Program-made: the position numbers and the translations under genes
DNA from: an uncultured Clostridia bacterium
Lineage (GTDB): Bacteria > Bacillota > Clostridia > Oscillospirales > Acutalibacteraceae
Assembly (NCBI GenBank): GCA_937896885.1
Contig: CALBNX010000040.1
Span: forward strand, 1-64,000
DNA length: 64,000 bases
Direction: 5' to 3'
The notes under the pieces: generated by a model
Seen by the model: the letters and a program-made list of their open reading frames with translations, nothing else
Database searches by the model: none
What the model was told of the DNA's origin: nothing
In this document: piece by piece, positions 1 to 8,486 of the stretch
Position numbering within the stretch: the first letter of the stretch is position 1
Layout: every line of letters begins with the position of its first letter

Positions 1-1
1 T

Positions 2-55
2 GGCGGTCAGATGGTTAAAAAGATGATTAAGTCATACGAAGAAAATATGAAATAA
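2..55 (+). CDS. C-terminal end of a probable alpha/beta-type small acid-soluble spore protein (partial)
   Basis: Only the last 17 codons before a TAA lie in the window; the gene begins upstream. The visible tail reads GGQMVKKMIKSYEENMK. Alpha/beta-type SASPs end in a conserved helix that starts with a Gly-Gly pair followed by a hydrophobic/lysine pattern of this kind, so I infer a SASP, which would coat DNA in the dormant spore. A strong hairpin terminator follows 23 bases after the stop, which fits the end of a short monocistronic gene. With so little sequence another family cannot be excluded. Confidence 0.5.
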   Translation, partial: GGQMVKKMIKSYEENMK

Positions 56-78
56 CCTTATTTTCTAAATTAAAAGAG

Positions 79-111
79 CCCGACGGGAATACCTGTCGGG
101 TTCAGTTTTTT
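79..111 (+). terminator. Intrinsic terminator after the edge gene
   Basis: CCCGACGGG (79-87) and CCTGTCGGG (92-100) form a 9-bp stem with one G-U pair and a 4-base loop, followed by a T-rich tract to 111. It separates the edge gene from hprK. Confidence 0.85.
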
Positions 112-133
112 CAAAAAAATTATAAAAAAGGTA

Positions 134-162
134 TTGGAAAATCTTTATTATTGTTATATAAT
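134..162 (+). promoter_or_regulatory. Sigma-A promoter for hprK cluster
   Basis: TTGGAA at 134-139 and TATAAT at 157-162 are separated by 17 bases. It lies 38 bases before the hprK start and just after a terminator, so it probably drives hprK-murB-rapZ-whiA. Confidence 0.65.
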
Positions 163-199
163 ATATTAAATATTATCTGTAAAAGGGGAGGTAGGCGTT

Positions 200-1168
200 T
201 TGGTAACAAAATACTCTGTTTCACTTGAAAAAGTAATCAACGAAAATGGTTATGAAACTTTATATTTACCCTGTGACGCTTCCGCACTTTCAATCACTTC
301 TAAAGAGGTTAACAGACCCGGTCTTATGCTTGCAGGCGCAGACCCTTATTTTGACCCTGCTCGCGTACAGTTCCTTGGTAACGGTGAAATGCACTTTATA
401 AATACCTTGCCAAAAGAAGAGCAGCTTAAAAGTATTGAGCGTCTTATAAGTCAACAGCCTCCATTAATCCTTATTACAAGAAATCTTGAGCCAATTGACG
501 GTATGTTAGAGCTAGCCCAAAAATATCAAGTACCGATTTTGCGTTCTGCAGATTCCACTTCGGGCGCAATGGCAACTCTTATTTACTTTCTCGGTACAGA
601 GCTTGCTGAAAGAATTACACGTCACGGTGTACTCGTTGAGGTTTACGGTGAAGGTGTTCTTATTGTAGGCGACAGCGGTGTAGGTAAAAGTGAAGCTGCA
701 ATTGAACTTATAAAACGTGGTCACCGTCTTGTTGCTGATGATGCAGTTGAAATCCGCAAAACATCTTCAAAAACTCTTGTGGGCTCTGCACCCGACAATA
801 TACGTCATTTTATTGAGCTTCGCGGCATAGGAATAATAAATGCCCGTAGAATTTTTGGTATGGGTGCCGTTAAGCTTACTGAAAAAATTAATATGGTTAT
901 TCAGCTTGAGCCTTGGGATAGCTCAAAGGTCTATGACCGCATGGGACTTGATAACGAATACATAAATATTATGGATATCAAAATCCCGCTTACAGTTGTT
1001 CCCGTGAAGCCCGGTCGTAATCTTGCGGTAATTATTGAGTGTGCCGCAATGAATAACCGTCAGAAGAAAATGGGATACAACGCGGCTCGTGAGCTTTTGC
1101 ATCATCTTGGTATGGACGATGGCTATGAGCCAAAAGCCAAAGAAATTGATATCTGGCAAAACTACTAA
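200..1168 (+). CDS. hprK: HPr kinase/phosphorylase
   Basis: Phosphorylates Ser46 of the phosphotransferase protein HPr with ATP or pyrophosphate and also removes the phosphate, setting carbon catabolite control in the cytoplasm. The 322-residue protein has the usual two-domain layout: an N-terminal domain to about residue 130 and a C-terminal kinase domain. The kinase domain shows the family's RHGV segment near residue 141, the P-loop GDSGVGKS at 157-164 and the HprK signature ELRGIGIIN at 206-214. The start is TTG at 200, chosen because GGGGAGG ends 8 bases upstream and no better start is near. It is the first gene of a four-gene run (murB starts within 25 bases) read from the promoter at 134-162. 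The family is certain; the ligands that control it here cannot be read from sequence. Confidence 0.97.
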   Translation: MVTKYSVSLEKVINENGYETLYLPCDASALSITSKEVNRPGLMLAGADPYFDPARVQFLGNGEMHFINTLPKEEQLKSIERLISQQPPLILITRNLEPIDGMLELAQKYQVPILRSADSTSGAMATLIYFLGTELAERITRHGVLVEVYGEGVLIVGDSGVGKSEAAIELIKRGHRLVADDAVEIRKTSSKTLVGSAPDNIRHFIELRGIGIINARRIFGMGAVKLTEKINMVIQLEPWDSSKVYDRMGLDNEYINIMDIKIPLTVVPVKPGRNLAVIIECAAMNNRQKKMGYNAARELLHHLGMDDGYEPKAKEIDIWQNY

Positions 1169-1189
1169 TTTTTGAAAGAGGGAAAATCA

Positions 1190-2095
1190 TTGTATAAAGA
1201 AATTGCTTTATTCGCCGAAAATATGGGCGCAGAGGTTATTGAAAATGCTCCTATGAGTAAATATACAAGCTTTAAATGTGGCGGTAATGCAAGTCTTTTG
1301 ATTATCCCCGATTCAATTGGTGGAATTAAAATGATTATCGACTTTTGCCGTGAAAAAGGTGTTGAACCGCTTGTTATCGGCAACGGCTCTAATCTTCTTG
1401 TAACCGACGGCGGAATAAACAGCGTTGTAATTAAAATCGGCTCAAAACTTTCAAAAGTTGAATTGATTGATGATACAACAATTTATTGTGAAGCAGGCGC
1501 ATCAATGAAGAGCCTTTGTATGTTCGCACTTGAAAATTCACTTTCAGGTCTTGAATTCGCTTATGGTATCCCCGGAACTCTCGGCGGTGCAGTCTATATG
1601 AATGCAGGTGCTTATGGCGGTGAAATGAAAGATGTTCTTCACGCTTGTCAGCATATTGATAAAGACGGTGAGTTCGGTGCACTTGAAAAAGATGAGCTTG
1701 ATTTGAGTTATCGTCACAGTGCTTATACAGATAATGGATATACAATTCTTTCTGCGCTTTTAAAGATGAAAAAAGGCGATAAAGCAGAAATTAAAGAGGC
1801 TATGGATTTAAATCTTCGTAAACGAAAAGAAAAGCAACCTCTTGAATTCGGTAGTGCGGGCAGTACCTTTAAACGCCCTGAAGGTTATTTTGCAGGTGCT
1901 CTTATAGAACAGAGTGGACTGAAAGGCTACACAGTTGGCGGTGCGCAAGTCAGCGAAAAGCACGCGGGTTTTGTAATAAACAAAAGCGGTGCAACGGCAA
2001 CAGATGTGATTACGCTTATCCGTGATGTTCAAAAGAAGGTTTATGAAAAGTTCGGCGTTAAGCTTGAAACAGAAGTTAAAATTATAGGTGAGTAA
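1190..2095 (+). CDS. murB: UDP-N-acetylenolpyruvoylglucosamine reductase (MurB)
   Basis: FAD- and NADPH-dependent enzyme that reduces UDP-GlcNAc-enolpyruvate to UDP-MurNAc in peptidoglycan precursor synthesis. The protein is about 301 residues. The N-terminal half carries the FAD-binding PCMH-type fold with VIGNGSNLL and the segment YGIPGTLGGAVYMNAGAYGG. The C-terminal domain has SAGSTFKRP, which contains the catalytic serine. I chose TTG at 1190 because AGAGGG sits 7 bases before it. An in-frame TTG at 1172 would extend the protein by six residues, but that extension is translated from the ribosome binding site itself. It follows hprK by about 20 bases and precedes rapZ by 12, so it is probably cotranscribed. 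Confidence 0.96.
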   Translation: MYKEIALFAENMGAEVIENAPMSKYTSFKCGGNASLLIIPDSIGGIKMIIDFCREKGVEPLVIGNGSNLLVTDGGINSVVIKIGSKLSKVELIDDTTIYCEAGASMKSLCMFALENSLSGLEFAYGIPGTLGGAVYMNAGAYGGEMKDVLHACQHIDKDGEFGALEKDELDLSYRHSAYTDNGYTILSALLKMKKGDKAEIKEAMDLNLRKRKEKQPLEFGSAGSTFKRPEGYFAGALIEQSGLKGYTVGGAQVSEKHAGFVINKSGATATDVITLIRDVQKKVYEKFGVKLETEVKIIGE

Positions 2096-2107
2096 GGTGG
2101 GGTTAAT

Positions 2108-2968
2108 ATGCAGCTTGTAATTGTTACAGGTATGTCAGGTGCAGGAAAATCAAGAGTAATTGATACTTTAGAGGATATTGGATTTTTCTGTGTTGATAAT
2201 ATGACACCAAAATTAATACCGACCTTTGTGCAACTTTTAGAAGACTCTACTGAAACTCGCGAAAAGGTTGCAATTGCCGCAGATATAAGACTTGGTGGCT
2301 CATTTTCACATCTTTTTAATGCACTTGAAGAGCTTAAAAAGATGAATTGTGAATATAAAATTTTGTTTATTGATGCCGACAATGAGGTTATTCTCCGTCG
2401 TTATCAAGAAACTCGCAGAAAGCATCCTCTTTCAAACGATACATCTGTACAGGAGTTGCAGGATATTATTGTAAAAGAGCGTAATATATTAAAGGGTGCA
2501 CGTGATATTGCCGATTATGTGATTGATACTTCGCTTTTAACCACTTCACAGCTTAAAGAACGTGTTGCAAAGCTTTTTCTTGATGATGTATCAAATACAC
2601 TTAAAATAAATGTTAATTCATTTGGATTTAAGTATGGAACACCTAAAGACAGCGACCTTGTTTTTGATGTGCGTTGTCTTCCAAATCCTTTCTATGTTCC
2701 TGAACTTAAGCACCATACCGGTCTTGAAGCACCTGTACGTGATTATGTTATGGGCTTTGAGCAAGCACAAGGTCTTGTGCCCAAACTTTTAGATTTGGTA
2801 AATTATCTTGTTCCTCTTTACAGAGCAGAGGGTAAAAGTCAGCTCACAATTTCAGTTGGTTGTACAGGTGGCAGACACCGTTCAGTAGTTTTTGCAGAGA
2901 TTGTTTATAATAGTATCAAAGAAAAAGGATACAATGCTTCAGTTTATCATCGTGATATAAACAGATAA
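2108..2968 (+). CDS. rapZ: RNase adapter/nucleotide-binding protein RapZ (YvcJ family)
   Basis: P-loop ATP/GTP-binding protein of 286 residues, the normal family length. In enterobacteria RapZ delivers the GlmZ small RNA to RNase E. In Firmicutes the homologue YvcJ hydrolyses nucleotides and its target is less clear. Visible features are the Walker A motif GMSGAGKS at residues 8-15 and the conserved C-terminal motif GCTGGRHRSV, part of the domain that binds RNA or a metabolite in known homologues. It starts at ATG 2108 after GGTGGGG. It sits between murB and whiA, the normal context, although yvcK, which often lies between rapZ and whiA, is absent here. Confidence 0.95.
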   Translation: MQLVIVTGMSGAGKSRVIDTLEDIGFFCVDNMTPKLIPTFVQLLEDSTETREKVAIAADIRLGGSFSHLFNALEELKKMNCEYKILFIDADNEVILRRYQETRRKHPLSNDTSVQELQDIIVKERNILKGARDIADYVIDTSLLTTSQLKERVAKLFLDDVSNTLKINVNSFGFKYGTPKDSDLVFDVRCLPNPFYVPELKHHTGLEAPVRDYVMGFEQAQGLVPKLLDLVNYLVPLYRAEGKSQLTISVGCTGGRHRSVVFAEIVYNSIKEKGYNASVYHRDINR

Positions 2969-2979
2969 GGATACATATA

Positions 2980-3882
2980 ATGTCATTTTCAGCAGATGTA
3001 AAAAATGAATTGCTTTTAATAGAAACAGAAAATGAATGCTGTCTGCACGCTTTGGCATACGGTATGATGCTCTTTTCCCGTGCTTTTTCTTACTATGATA
3101 TATCGTTGCTTACAGAACACGGCGGAATCGCCGAAAAATACTGTGAGCTTATGCAGAAGGTGTGCGGAGTAACACCAAAGCTTATTAAATCAGAAGCAGG
3201 TAAATATAAGGTAGAGGTACTCACTAAAGAGGATAGACTAAAGGTGTTAGAGACCTTTGGCTATGACAAAAAAAGCGGTACTTCACGTCTTAATTGGAGC
3301 AATATTGCCGACGAGTGTTGTAAGATTTCGTTTTTAAGAGGTGCATTTTTAACCTGTGGTACAGTAAATGACCCAAATAAGAATTATCATTTTGAATTTG
3401 TCGTGCCTTATCTCAATTTGAGTAAGGATTTAAAGCTTTTTATAAATGATTACGACGAGCTTTCTGTTTCGCCCAAAACCATAAACAGAAATTCTAACTA
3501 TGTAATCTATTTTAAAGACAGTGAATCGATTGAGGATTTACTTACTGTTATGGGTGCGCATAACTCCTCACTTGAGCTTATGGGCGTTAAAATGTATAAG
3601 GATGTACGCAATAATGTTAACAGAAAGCTTAATTTTGAAAGTGCAAACCTTGATAAAACTATCGATGCCGCTTCAAAGCAGATTGATGCTATTTTACATA
3701 TAAAAAATACGGTTGGTCTGTCTTTTTTAAGTGATGATTTAAAAGAAATCGCAGAAATAAGACTTGAAAACCCCGATATGTCATTGCGTGAGCTTTGTGA
3801 AAGTCTTTCAACGCCAATAACCCGTTCGGGTGTAAATCACAGACTTAAAAAAATATGCAGTATTTCTGAACAAATCAAGTAA
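2980..3882 (+). CDS. whiA: DNA-binding regulator WhiA
   Basis: WhiA combines an N-terminal LAGLIDADG homing-endonuclease-like domain without nuclease function and a C-terminal helix-turn-helix. It controls sporulation genes in Streptomyces and affects division and chromosome segregation in Bacillus. The protein is 300 residues. The C-terminal HTH is clear: MSLRELCESLSTPITRSG followed by VNHRLKKI, matching the family's characteristic SGVNHRL end. An AAGGA site precedes ATG 2980. It is the last gene of the hprK-murB-rapZ-whiA run, and the signal peptidase gene follows after 18 bases with no terminator, so transcription may continue. Confidence 0.95.
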   Translation: MSFSADVKNELLLIETENECCLHALAYGMMLFSRAFSYYDISLLTEHGGIAEKYCELMQKVCGVTPKLIKSEAGKYKVEVLTKEDRLKVLETFGYDKKSGTSRLNWSNIADECCKISFLRGAFLTCGTVNDPNKNYHFEFVVPYLNLSKDLKLFINDYDELSVSPKTINRNSNYVIYFKDSESIEDLLTVMGAHNSSLELMGVKMYKDVRNNVNRKLNFESANLDKTIDAASKQIDAILHIKNTVGLSFLSDDLKEIAEIRLENPDMSLRELCESLSTPITRSGVNHRLKKICSISEQIK

Positions 3883-3900
3883 AAGTTTAAAGGTGATATG

Positions 3901-4488
3901 ATGAGAAAAAGAGAAGAATTTGAAATCTCCTTTGAAACAACTGAAGAAAAAAGTAAAAAAAGCCTATGGAGTACGGTCTATGAATGGCTTGATTCTCCCG
4001 TGTACGCGGTTTTGCTTATTTTAATAATATTTACCTTCTTTGTGCGCGTTGTGGGGGTTAACGGCGAATCTATGATGCCCACACTCAAAAATGGCGATTG
4101 GCTGACGGTAAGCGCTGTAACAACAGATGTTGAGCGTGGGGATATTGTGATTGTAACTCAACCCAATACCCTTAATGAGCCCCTTATAAAGCGAGTAATT
4201 GCCAAGGGCGGAGATACAATAAATATTGATTTCACTATGGGTACTGTAACCGTTAACGGTGAAGTGCAAAACGAGCCTTACATTGCAGAAATGACTATGC
4301 GCAAAGGCGATTTTAAAGGTGAAACGGTAATTCCTGAGGGTATGTTGTTTGTTATGGGTGATAACCGTAATAATTCTCTTGACAGCCGTTTTGATGTTGT
4401 AGGGCTTATTGATGAGCGATATGTACTTGGCGTTGCCCAAGTAAGAATTTTCCCATTTGGTGATTGGAACATTAGTGACTATGAATGA
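3901..4488 (+). CDS. lepB: Signal peptidase I (first of two tandem copies)
   Basis: Membrane-anchored serine/lysine protease that removes signal peptides from exported proteins on the outer face of the membrane. The protein is about 195 residues with an N-terminal cytoplasmic segment of some 30 residues and one membrane span near residues 34-51. It carries the catalytic serine in NGESMMPT (S57), the catalytic lysine in LIKRVIAKGGD (K97) and the C-terminal box MGDNRNNSLDSR. Two ATGs are adjacent (3898 and 3901); 3901 gives better spacing from AGGTGA. The next gene is a second signal peptidase whose start overlaps this stop, so the two are likely translated together. Confidence 0.93.
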   Translation: MRKREEFEISFETTEEKSKKSLWSTVYEWLDSPVYAVLLILIIFTFFVRVVGVNGESMMPTLKNGDWLTVSAVTTDVERGDIVIVTQPNTLNEPLIKRVIAKGGDTINIDFTMGTVTVNGEVQNEPYIAEMTMRKGDFKGETVIPEGMLFVMGDNRNNSLDSRFDVVGLIDERYVLGVAQVRIFPFGDWNISDYE

Positions 4489-5038
4489 TAATAAAAATAA
4501 AAAAATTGAATCAGTTTATGACTTTGCAGGAATAATTGTAACAGCATTACTTTCTGTATGTGTGATTTTTACATTCTTTTTCAAAATTTCTACCGTTGTC
4601 GGTCAATCTATGGAAAACACCCTGCATGGCGGTGATAATGTAATAATCAGCGCAATTAATTTCGACATTGAATATGGTGATGTGGTTGTTGTTTCTCAAC
4701 CAAATTACTATGAAAAGGTGCTTATTAAGAGAGTAATTGCGGTTGGTGGTCAAACTGTTTATTTTGACCGTCTTACCGGCAAGGTTGTTGTTGATGGCGA
4801 GCAAATAGACGAGCCATATATTAAAGAAAATATGGAGTTTACTTACTCAATGACTAAAACTTATACCGTGCCCGAAGGTATGCTTTTTGTTATGGGTGAT
4901 AACCGTAACAAGTCTGCAGATAGTAGGGATTCATATATCGGAATGATTGATGAAAGATATGTTGTAGGTAAGGTGTTATATAGAGTAGGGGATTTAAACC
5001 TGTTTAATTCCAATTTTGAGGAGATTAAAAATGTCTGA
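4481..5038 (+). CDS. lepB: Signal peptidase I (second tandem copy)
   Basis: A second type I signal peptidase of about 185 residues with the same active-site plan: one membrane span near residues 16-36, catalytic serine in VGQSMENT (S43), catalytic lysine in LIKRVIAVGGQ (K83) and the box MGDNRNKSADSR. The two copies share catalytic boxes but differ widely elsewhere, so this is an old duplication and not a recent repeat. I chose ATG 4481, which overlaps the stop of the first copy. An in-frame TTG at 4457 would add eight residues without a convincing ribosome binding site. The end overlaps the rbgA start (ATGTCTGA), suggesting translational coupling. Confidence 0.92.
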   Translation: MNDNKNKKIESVYDFAGIIVTALLSVCVIFTFFFKISTVVGQSMENTLHGGDNVIISAINFDIEYGDVVVVSQPNYYEKVLIKRVIAVGGQTVYFDRLTGKVVVDGEQIDEPYIKENMEFTYSMTKTYTVPEGMLFVMGDNRNKSADSRDSYIGMIDERYVVGKVLYRVGDLNLFNSNFEEIKNV

Positions 5039-5900
5039 TACTCAAAAGCAAATTGTACAGTGGTTTCCGGGGCATATGGCAAAAACACGCCGTCTCATCA
5101 AAGAAAGTCTATCACTCGTTGACGGTGTGACAGAAATTATTGACGCTCGAATTCCATATAGCAGTTCAAACCCTGAGCTTGAAGAATTAATCAATAACAA
5201 GCCACGCATAGTTTTACTCAATAAATGTGACCTTGCCGATAAAAACACCACAAATCAGTGGGTAGAATACTACAAGAAAAAGGGTGTACGTGCAATTCCC
5301 GTTGATTGTCGCACAGGAAAAGGTCTTAATAATTATATTGTAGCAGTCCGCGAAGTTCTTAAAGATGTTATACAGAAAAACGAAGACCGCGGAATGCCCG
5401 GTAAGGCTCTTCGTATTATGGTTGTGGGAATTCCCAATACTGGCAAATCCTCATTTATTAACCGTATGGCGAAATCTGCAAAGGCAAAGGTTGCCGACAA
5501 AGCGGGAGTTACCCGCAACAATCAATGGTTTGCAATAGGTAACGGTATTGAACTTCTTGACACCCCAGGTGTTTTATGGCCTAAATTTGATGACCAAAAG
5601 GTCGGCGACAGACTTGCATTTATTGGCTCTGTTAAAGACGAAATTCTCGATATTGAAACTCTTGCAGTTAGACTTTTAGAGGTTATGATAGCTGATTATC
5701 CCGAAAGACTTTCCGAACGCTATAAAATCGCTGATTTTTCAGATAAAGAGGCTTGGGAAGTTCTCGAAATGATTGGTAAAAAACGCGGTATGATGATTCG
5801 TGGTGGTGAAATTGATACAGAACGTGTGTCAGTAATGCTTCTTGATGAATACCGTGGCGGTAAGCTCGGCACTATTTCCCTTGAAAGACCGGAGATTTAA
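5031..5900 (+). CDS. rbgA: Ribosome biogenesis GTPase RbgA (YlqF)
   Basis: Circularly permuted GTPase needed for late assembly of the 50S subunit in Firmicutes. The permuted order is visible: G4 NKCD at residues 64-67 precedes G1 GIPNTGKS at 133-140 and G3 DTPG at 177-180. The N-terminal QWFPGHMAKT is typical of YlqF, and a C-terminal helical RNA-binding region follows. Length is 289 residues. ATG 5031 was chosen because GAGGAG lies 7 bases upstream; a longer frame upstream translates that site. The gene overlaps the second lepB by 8 bases and is followed by rnhB after 3, the conserved lepB-rbgA-rnhB order. Confidence 0.96.
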   Translation: MSDTQKQIVQWFPGHMAKTRRLIKESLSLVDGVTEIIDARIPYSSSNPELEELINNKPRIVLLNKCDLADKNTTNQWVEYYKKKGVRAIPVDCRTGKGLNNYIVAVREVLKDVIQKNEDRGMPGKALRIMVVGIPNTGKSSFINRMAKSAKAKVADKAGVTRNNQWFAIGNGIELLDTPGVLWPKFDDQKVGDRLAFIGSVKDEILDIETLAVRLLEVMIADYPERLSERYKIADFSDKEAWEVLEMIGKKRGMMIRGGEIDTERVSVMLLDEYRGGKLGTISLERPEI

Positions 5901-5903
5901 TTT

Positions 5904-6512
5904 ATGGATTACTCTTATGAAAATAATGCTCTTTTAAATGGATATAAAACTGTATGCGGAATTGACGAAGCAGGTAGAGGTCCGCTTGCAGGTCCGGTTT
6001 ATGCGGCGGCAGTAATTCTGCCCACAGGTCTTGAGATTGAAGGGCTTAATGATTCAAAAAAATTAAGTGAGAAAAAGCGTGAGCAGTTATTTCCCATAAT
6101 TTGTGAAAAGGCAATCGCTTATTCAATTGGTATCGCTACCGAAAAAGAAATTGACGAAATAAATATTCTCAATGCTACTTTTCTCGCTATGAAAAGAGCA
6201 GTTGAGGGCTTGAGTGTAAAGCCTGATTATGCTCTTGTTGACGGTAATCGCTATCCTAAAATCAGCAACGATATTAAAGAAGAGGTCGTTGTAAAAGGCG
6301 ATGCAAAAAGCATGTCAATTGCGGCGGCATCAATTCTTGCAAAGGTAAGTCGTGACCGATTTATGCTTGAAATGACTAAAGAATATCCACAGTATTGCTT
6401 TGAACAGCATAAGGGCTATGGCACAAAGCTTCATTATGAAAAAATTCTTGAATATGGTCCGTCACCAATACATAGAATGACTTTCTTAAAGAAGCTTTAC
6501 GGTGAAAAGTAA
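5904..6512 (+). CDS. rnhB: Ribonuclease HII
   Basis: Endoribonuclease that cuts RNA in RNA-DNA hybrids and nicks at single ribonucleotides in DNA. The 202-residue protein is the compact form of the family. The start of the catalytic core, GIDEAGRGPLAGPV, supplies the acidic pair D21/E22. Further conserved blocks are LNDSKKLS, the ALVDGN segment with another catalytic aspartate, and AAASILAKVSRDR. GGAG lies upstream of ATG 5904. It follows rbgA after 3 bases, and its TAA overlaps the ATG of yraN in TAATG, so yraN translation is probably coupled. Confidence 0.96.
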   Translation: MDYSYENNALLNGYKTVCGIDEAGRGPLAGPVYAAAVILPTGLEIEGLNDSKKLSEKKREQLFPIICEKAIAYSIGIATEKEIDEINILNATFLAMKRAVEGLSVKPDYALVDGNRYPKISNDIKEEVVVKGDAKSMSIAAASILAKVSRDRFMLEMTKEYPQYCFEQHKGYGTKLHYEKILEYGPSPIHRMTFLKKLYGEK

Positions 6513-6877
6513 TGGATACCCAACTTTTAGGTCGCTACGGTGAAATTCTCGCTTCACGATATCTTCGTGAAAAGGGGTATTTAATTCTTTCGGCACATTA
6601 TAGTTGCCGTTTGGGTGAAATAGATTTGGTGGCAGAAGATAAAAAGCATATTTGCTTTGTTGAGGTCAAAACACGAAGCGAAAATATGAAATATGCTCCT
6701 GCCGATGCAGTTGATATTTCAAAAAGACAAAAAATAGTTGCATCATCACAGCTGTATTTAAAGGACTATGAAATGACCCGTCAACCAAGATATGATATTG
6801 TTGAGGTTTATTTTGAAAATGATGAGCCCGTTAAAATTAATCATATTGTGAATGCTTTTGATTCTAATGGAAATTAG
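6512..6877 (+). CDS. YraN family (UPF0102) predicted endonuclease-like protein
   Basis: Small 121-residue protein of the UPF0102/YraN family, which has a Holliday-junction-resolvase-like nuclease fold but no settled role. The family core is present: GEIDLV at residues 35-40 and FVEVKTRS at 49-56 supply the acidic and lysine residues expected of the fold, and LGRYGEILA lies near the N-terminus. It overlaps the rnhB stop by one base, the usual rnhB-yraN pairing, and is probably the last gene of the lepB-rbgA-rnhB transcript because a consensus promoter for thrC starts 3 bases after its stop. No clear terminator separates them. Confidence 0.92.
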   Translation: MDTQLLGRYGEILASRYLREKGYLILSAHYSCRLGEIDLVAEDKKHICFVEVKTRSENMKYAPADAVDISKRQKIVASSQLYLKDYEMTRQPRYDIVEVYFENDEPVKINHIVNAFDSNGN

Positions 6878-6879
6878 TG

Positions 6880-6908
6880 TTGAAAAACAAAATTTTATAT
6901 GATAGAAT
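6880..6908 (+). promoter_or_regulatory. Sigma-A promoter for thrC
   Basis: TTGAAA at 6880-6885 and TAGAAT at 6903-6908 with a 17-base spacer, located directly after the yraN stop. A start about 7 bases downstream would give a leader of under 20 bases before thrC, leaving no room for a leader-peptide attenuator or riboswitch. Confidence 0.7.
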
Positions 6909-6932
6909 ACCACACGAAAAGGATGTGTTTTT

Positions 6933-8426
6933 ATGTATTATACAAGTACAAGAGACAAATCAGTTCGCGTAACTGCGGCTGAAGCAATCGCAAAAGGAAT
7001 TTCATCAGAGGGCGGACTTTTCGTCCCCACAGAAATCCCTTCTGTTTCTCTTGATTTTATAGAAAGTCTTGTGCCAATGAGCTACATTGAGCGTGCAAAA
7101 GTAGTTTTAAAGCTTTATCTCACAGATTTTACAGATGATGAGCTGTCTATGTGCGTTGAGGGGGCTTATAAAGAGGGAAAATTCAGTTCAGAAAAGGTAG
7201 CACCTCTTTATAAACTTTCTGATACGGCAAATGTTCTTGAGCTTTGGCGCGGTCCTACATGTGCATTCAAGGATATGGCTCTTCAGCTTCTTCCTTATCT
7301 TCTCACAGTTTCAGCAGGCAAAACAGTTAAGGATACTGAAATTGTAATTCTCGTTGCAACTTCAGGCGATACAGGTAAAGCCGCCCTTGAAGGCTTTGCA
7401 GATGTTCCAAATACAAAAATTCTTGTATTCTATCCTGTTGACGGCGTAAGCCCAATGCAGAAGCTTCAGATGACTACTCAGGAAGGCTCAAATGTAAGCG
7501 TTTGTGCAATTGAGGGTAACTTTGACGATGCACAGTCAGGTGTTAAGAAAATCTTTACCGATAAAGATATCGAAAAGAAGTTTAAGGAAAACGGACTTGC
7601 GTTTTCATCAGCTAATTCAATCAACTGGGGTCGTCTTGTTCCACAGATTGTTTATTATGTATCTGCTTATTGTGATATGCTCGCAAATGGCGAGCTTAAA
7701 AACGGTGAGCCTATGAATGTTGTAGTTCCAACAGGTAACTTTGGTAACATTCTTGCAGCTTATTATGCAAAGAGAATGGGTGTACCCGTAAAAACTCTTA
7801 TTTGTGCTTCAAATGCAAATAATGTTCTTACAGACTTCCTTACAACAGGCACATATGACAAAAATCGTGATTTCTATTGCACAACTTCACCATCAATGGA
7901 TATTTTGATTTCAAGTAACCTTGAAAGACTTCTTTTCCACCTTTGTGGTGAGAATGATGTTCAGGTTGCAGAGTGGATGAATTCTCTTGCAAACGATGGT
8001 AAATATACAGTTTCAGCAGAAGTTGCAGACGAGGTTAAGAGCCTTTTTGCCGCAGGTTGCTGTGACGATGCCGAAACAAAGGCAACTATCGGCAAGGTTT
8101 TTGCTGAAAAGAATTATCTTTGCGATACTCACACAGCAGTTGCAGTTAAGGTTTATGACGATTACAAGGCATCAACAGGGGATAACACTCCCACAGTAAT
8201 CGCTTCAACTGCCAACCCATACAAATTCTCTGCAAGCGTGCTTTCAGCAATTACTGACGAAATCAAAGCAGATAACGAGTTTGATATGGTAGAAGAGCTT
8301 TTTGAAAAGTCAAATGAGCCCGTACCATCACAGCTCGCAACTCTTAAAGGCAAAACACCTCGTTTTACAAATGTGGCTAAAAAAGAGGATATGAAACAAG
8401 TTGTTTTTGATATGTTAGGAATCTAA
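6933..8426 (+). CDS. thrC: Threonine synthase
   Basis: PLP enzyme that converts O-phospho-homoserine to threonine. At 497 residues it is the long form with the extended N-terminal domain (MYYTSTRDKSVRVTAAEA), like the class found in yeast and many gut Clostridia. The PLP lysine lies in TCAFKDMALQ, the phosphate-binding loop in VATSGDTGKAA, and VVPTGNFGNILAAYYAKRMG is conserved. An AAAGGA site precedes ATG 6933. The gene has its own promoter at 6880-6908 and a strong terminator right after it, so it is probably monocistronic. No homoserine kinase or dehydrogenase lies nearby. Confidence 0.96.
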   Translation: MYYTSTRDKSVRVTAAEAIAKGISSEGGLFVPTEIPSVSLDFIESLVPMSYIERAKVVLKLYLTDFTDDELSMCVEGAYKEGKFSSEKVAPLYKLSDTANVLELWRGPTCAFKDMALQLLPYLLTVSAGKTVKDTEIVILVATSGDTGKAALEGFADVPNTKILVFYPVDGVSPMQKLQMTTQEGSNVSVCAIEGNFDDAQSGVKKIFTDKDIEKKFKENGLAFSSANSINWGRLVPQIVYYVSAYCDMLANGELKNGEPMNVVVPTGNFGNILAAYYAKRMGVPVKTLICASNANNVLTDFLTTGTYDKNRDFYCTTSPSMDILISSNLERLLFHLCGENDVQVAEWMNSLANDGKYTVSAEVADEVKSLFAAGCCDDAETKATIGKVFAEKNYLCDTHTAVAVKVYDDYKASTGDNTPTVIASTANPYKFSASVLSAITDEIKADNEFDMVEELFEKSNEPVPSQLATLKGKTPRFTNVAKKEDMKQVVFDMLGI

Positions 8427-8439
8427 CCTTATAAAACTT

Positions 8440-8482
8440 ATGCGGAACCCCAACAGCTTGTTTTCGGGATTCCGCATTTTTA
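8440..8482. terminator. Terminator between convergent thrC and the DUF1540 gene
   Basis: ATGCGGAA plus CCC pairs with GGG plus TTCCGCAT across a loop of about 14 bases, followed by a T run on the + strand. It is a good terminator for thrC. On the - strand the tail is weaker, so termination of the DUF1540 gene here is only plausible. Confidence 0.75.
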
Positions 8483-8486
8483 ATTG

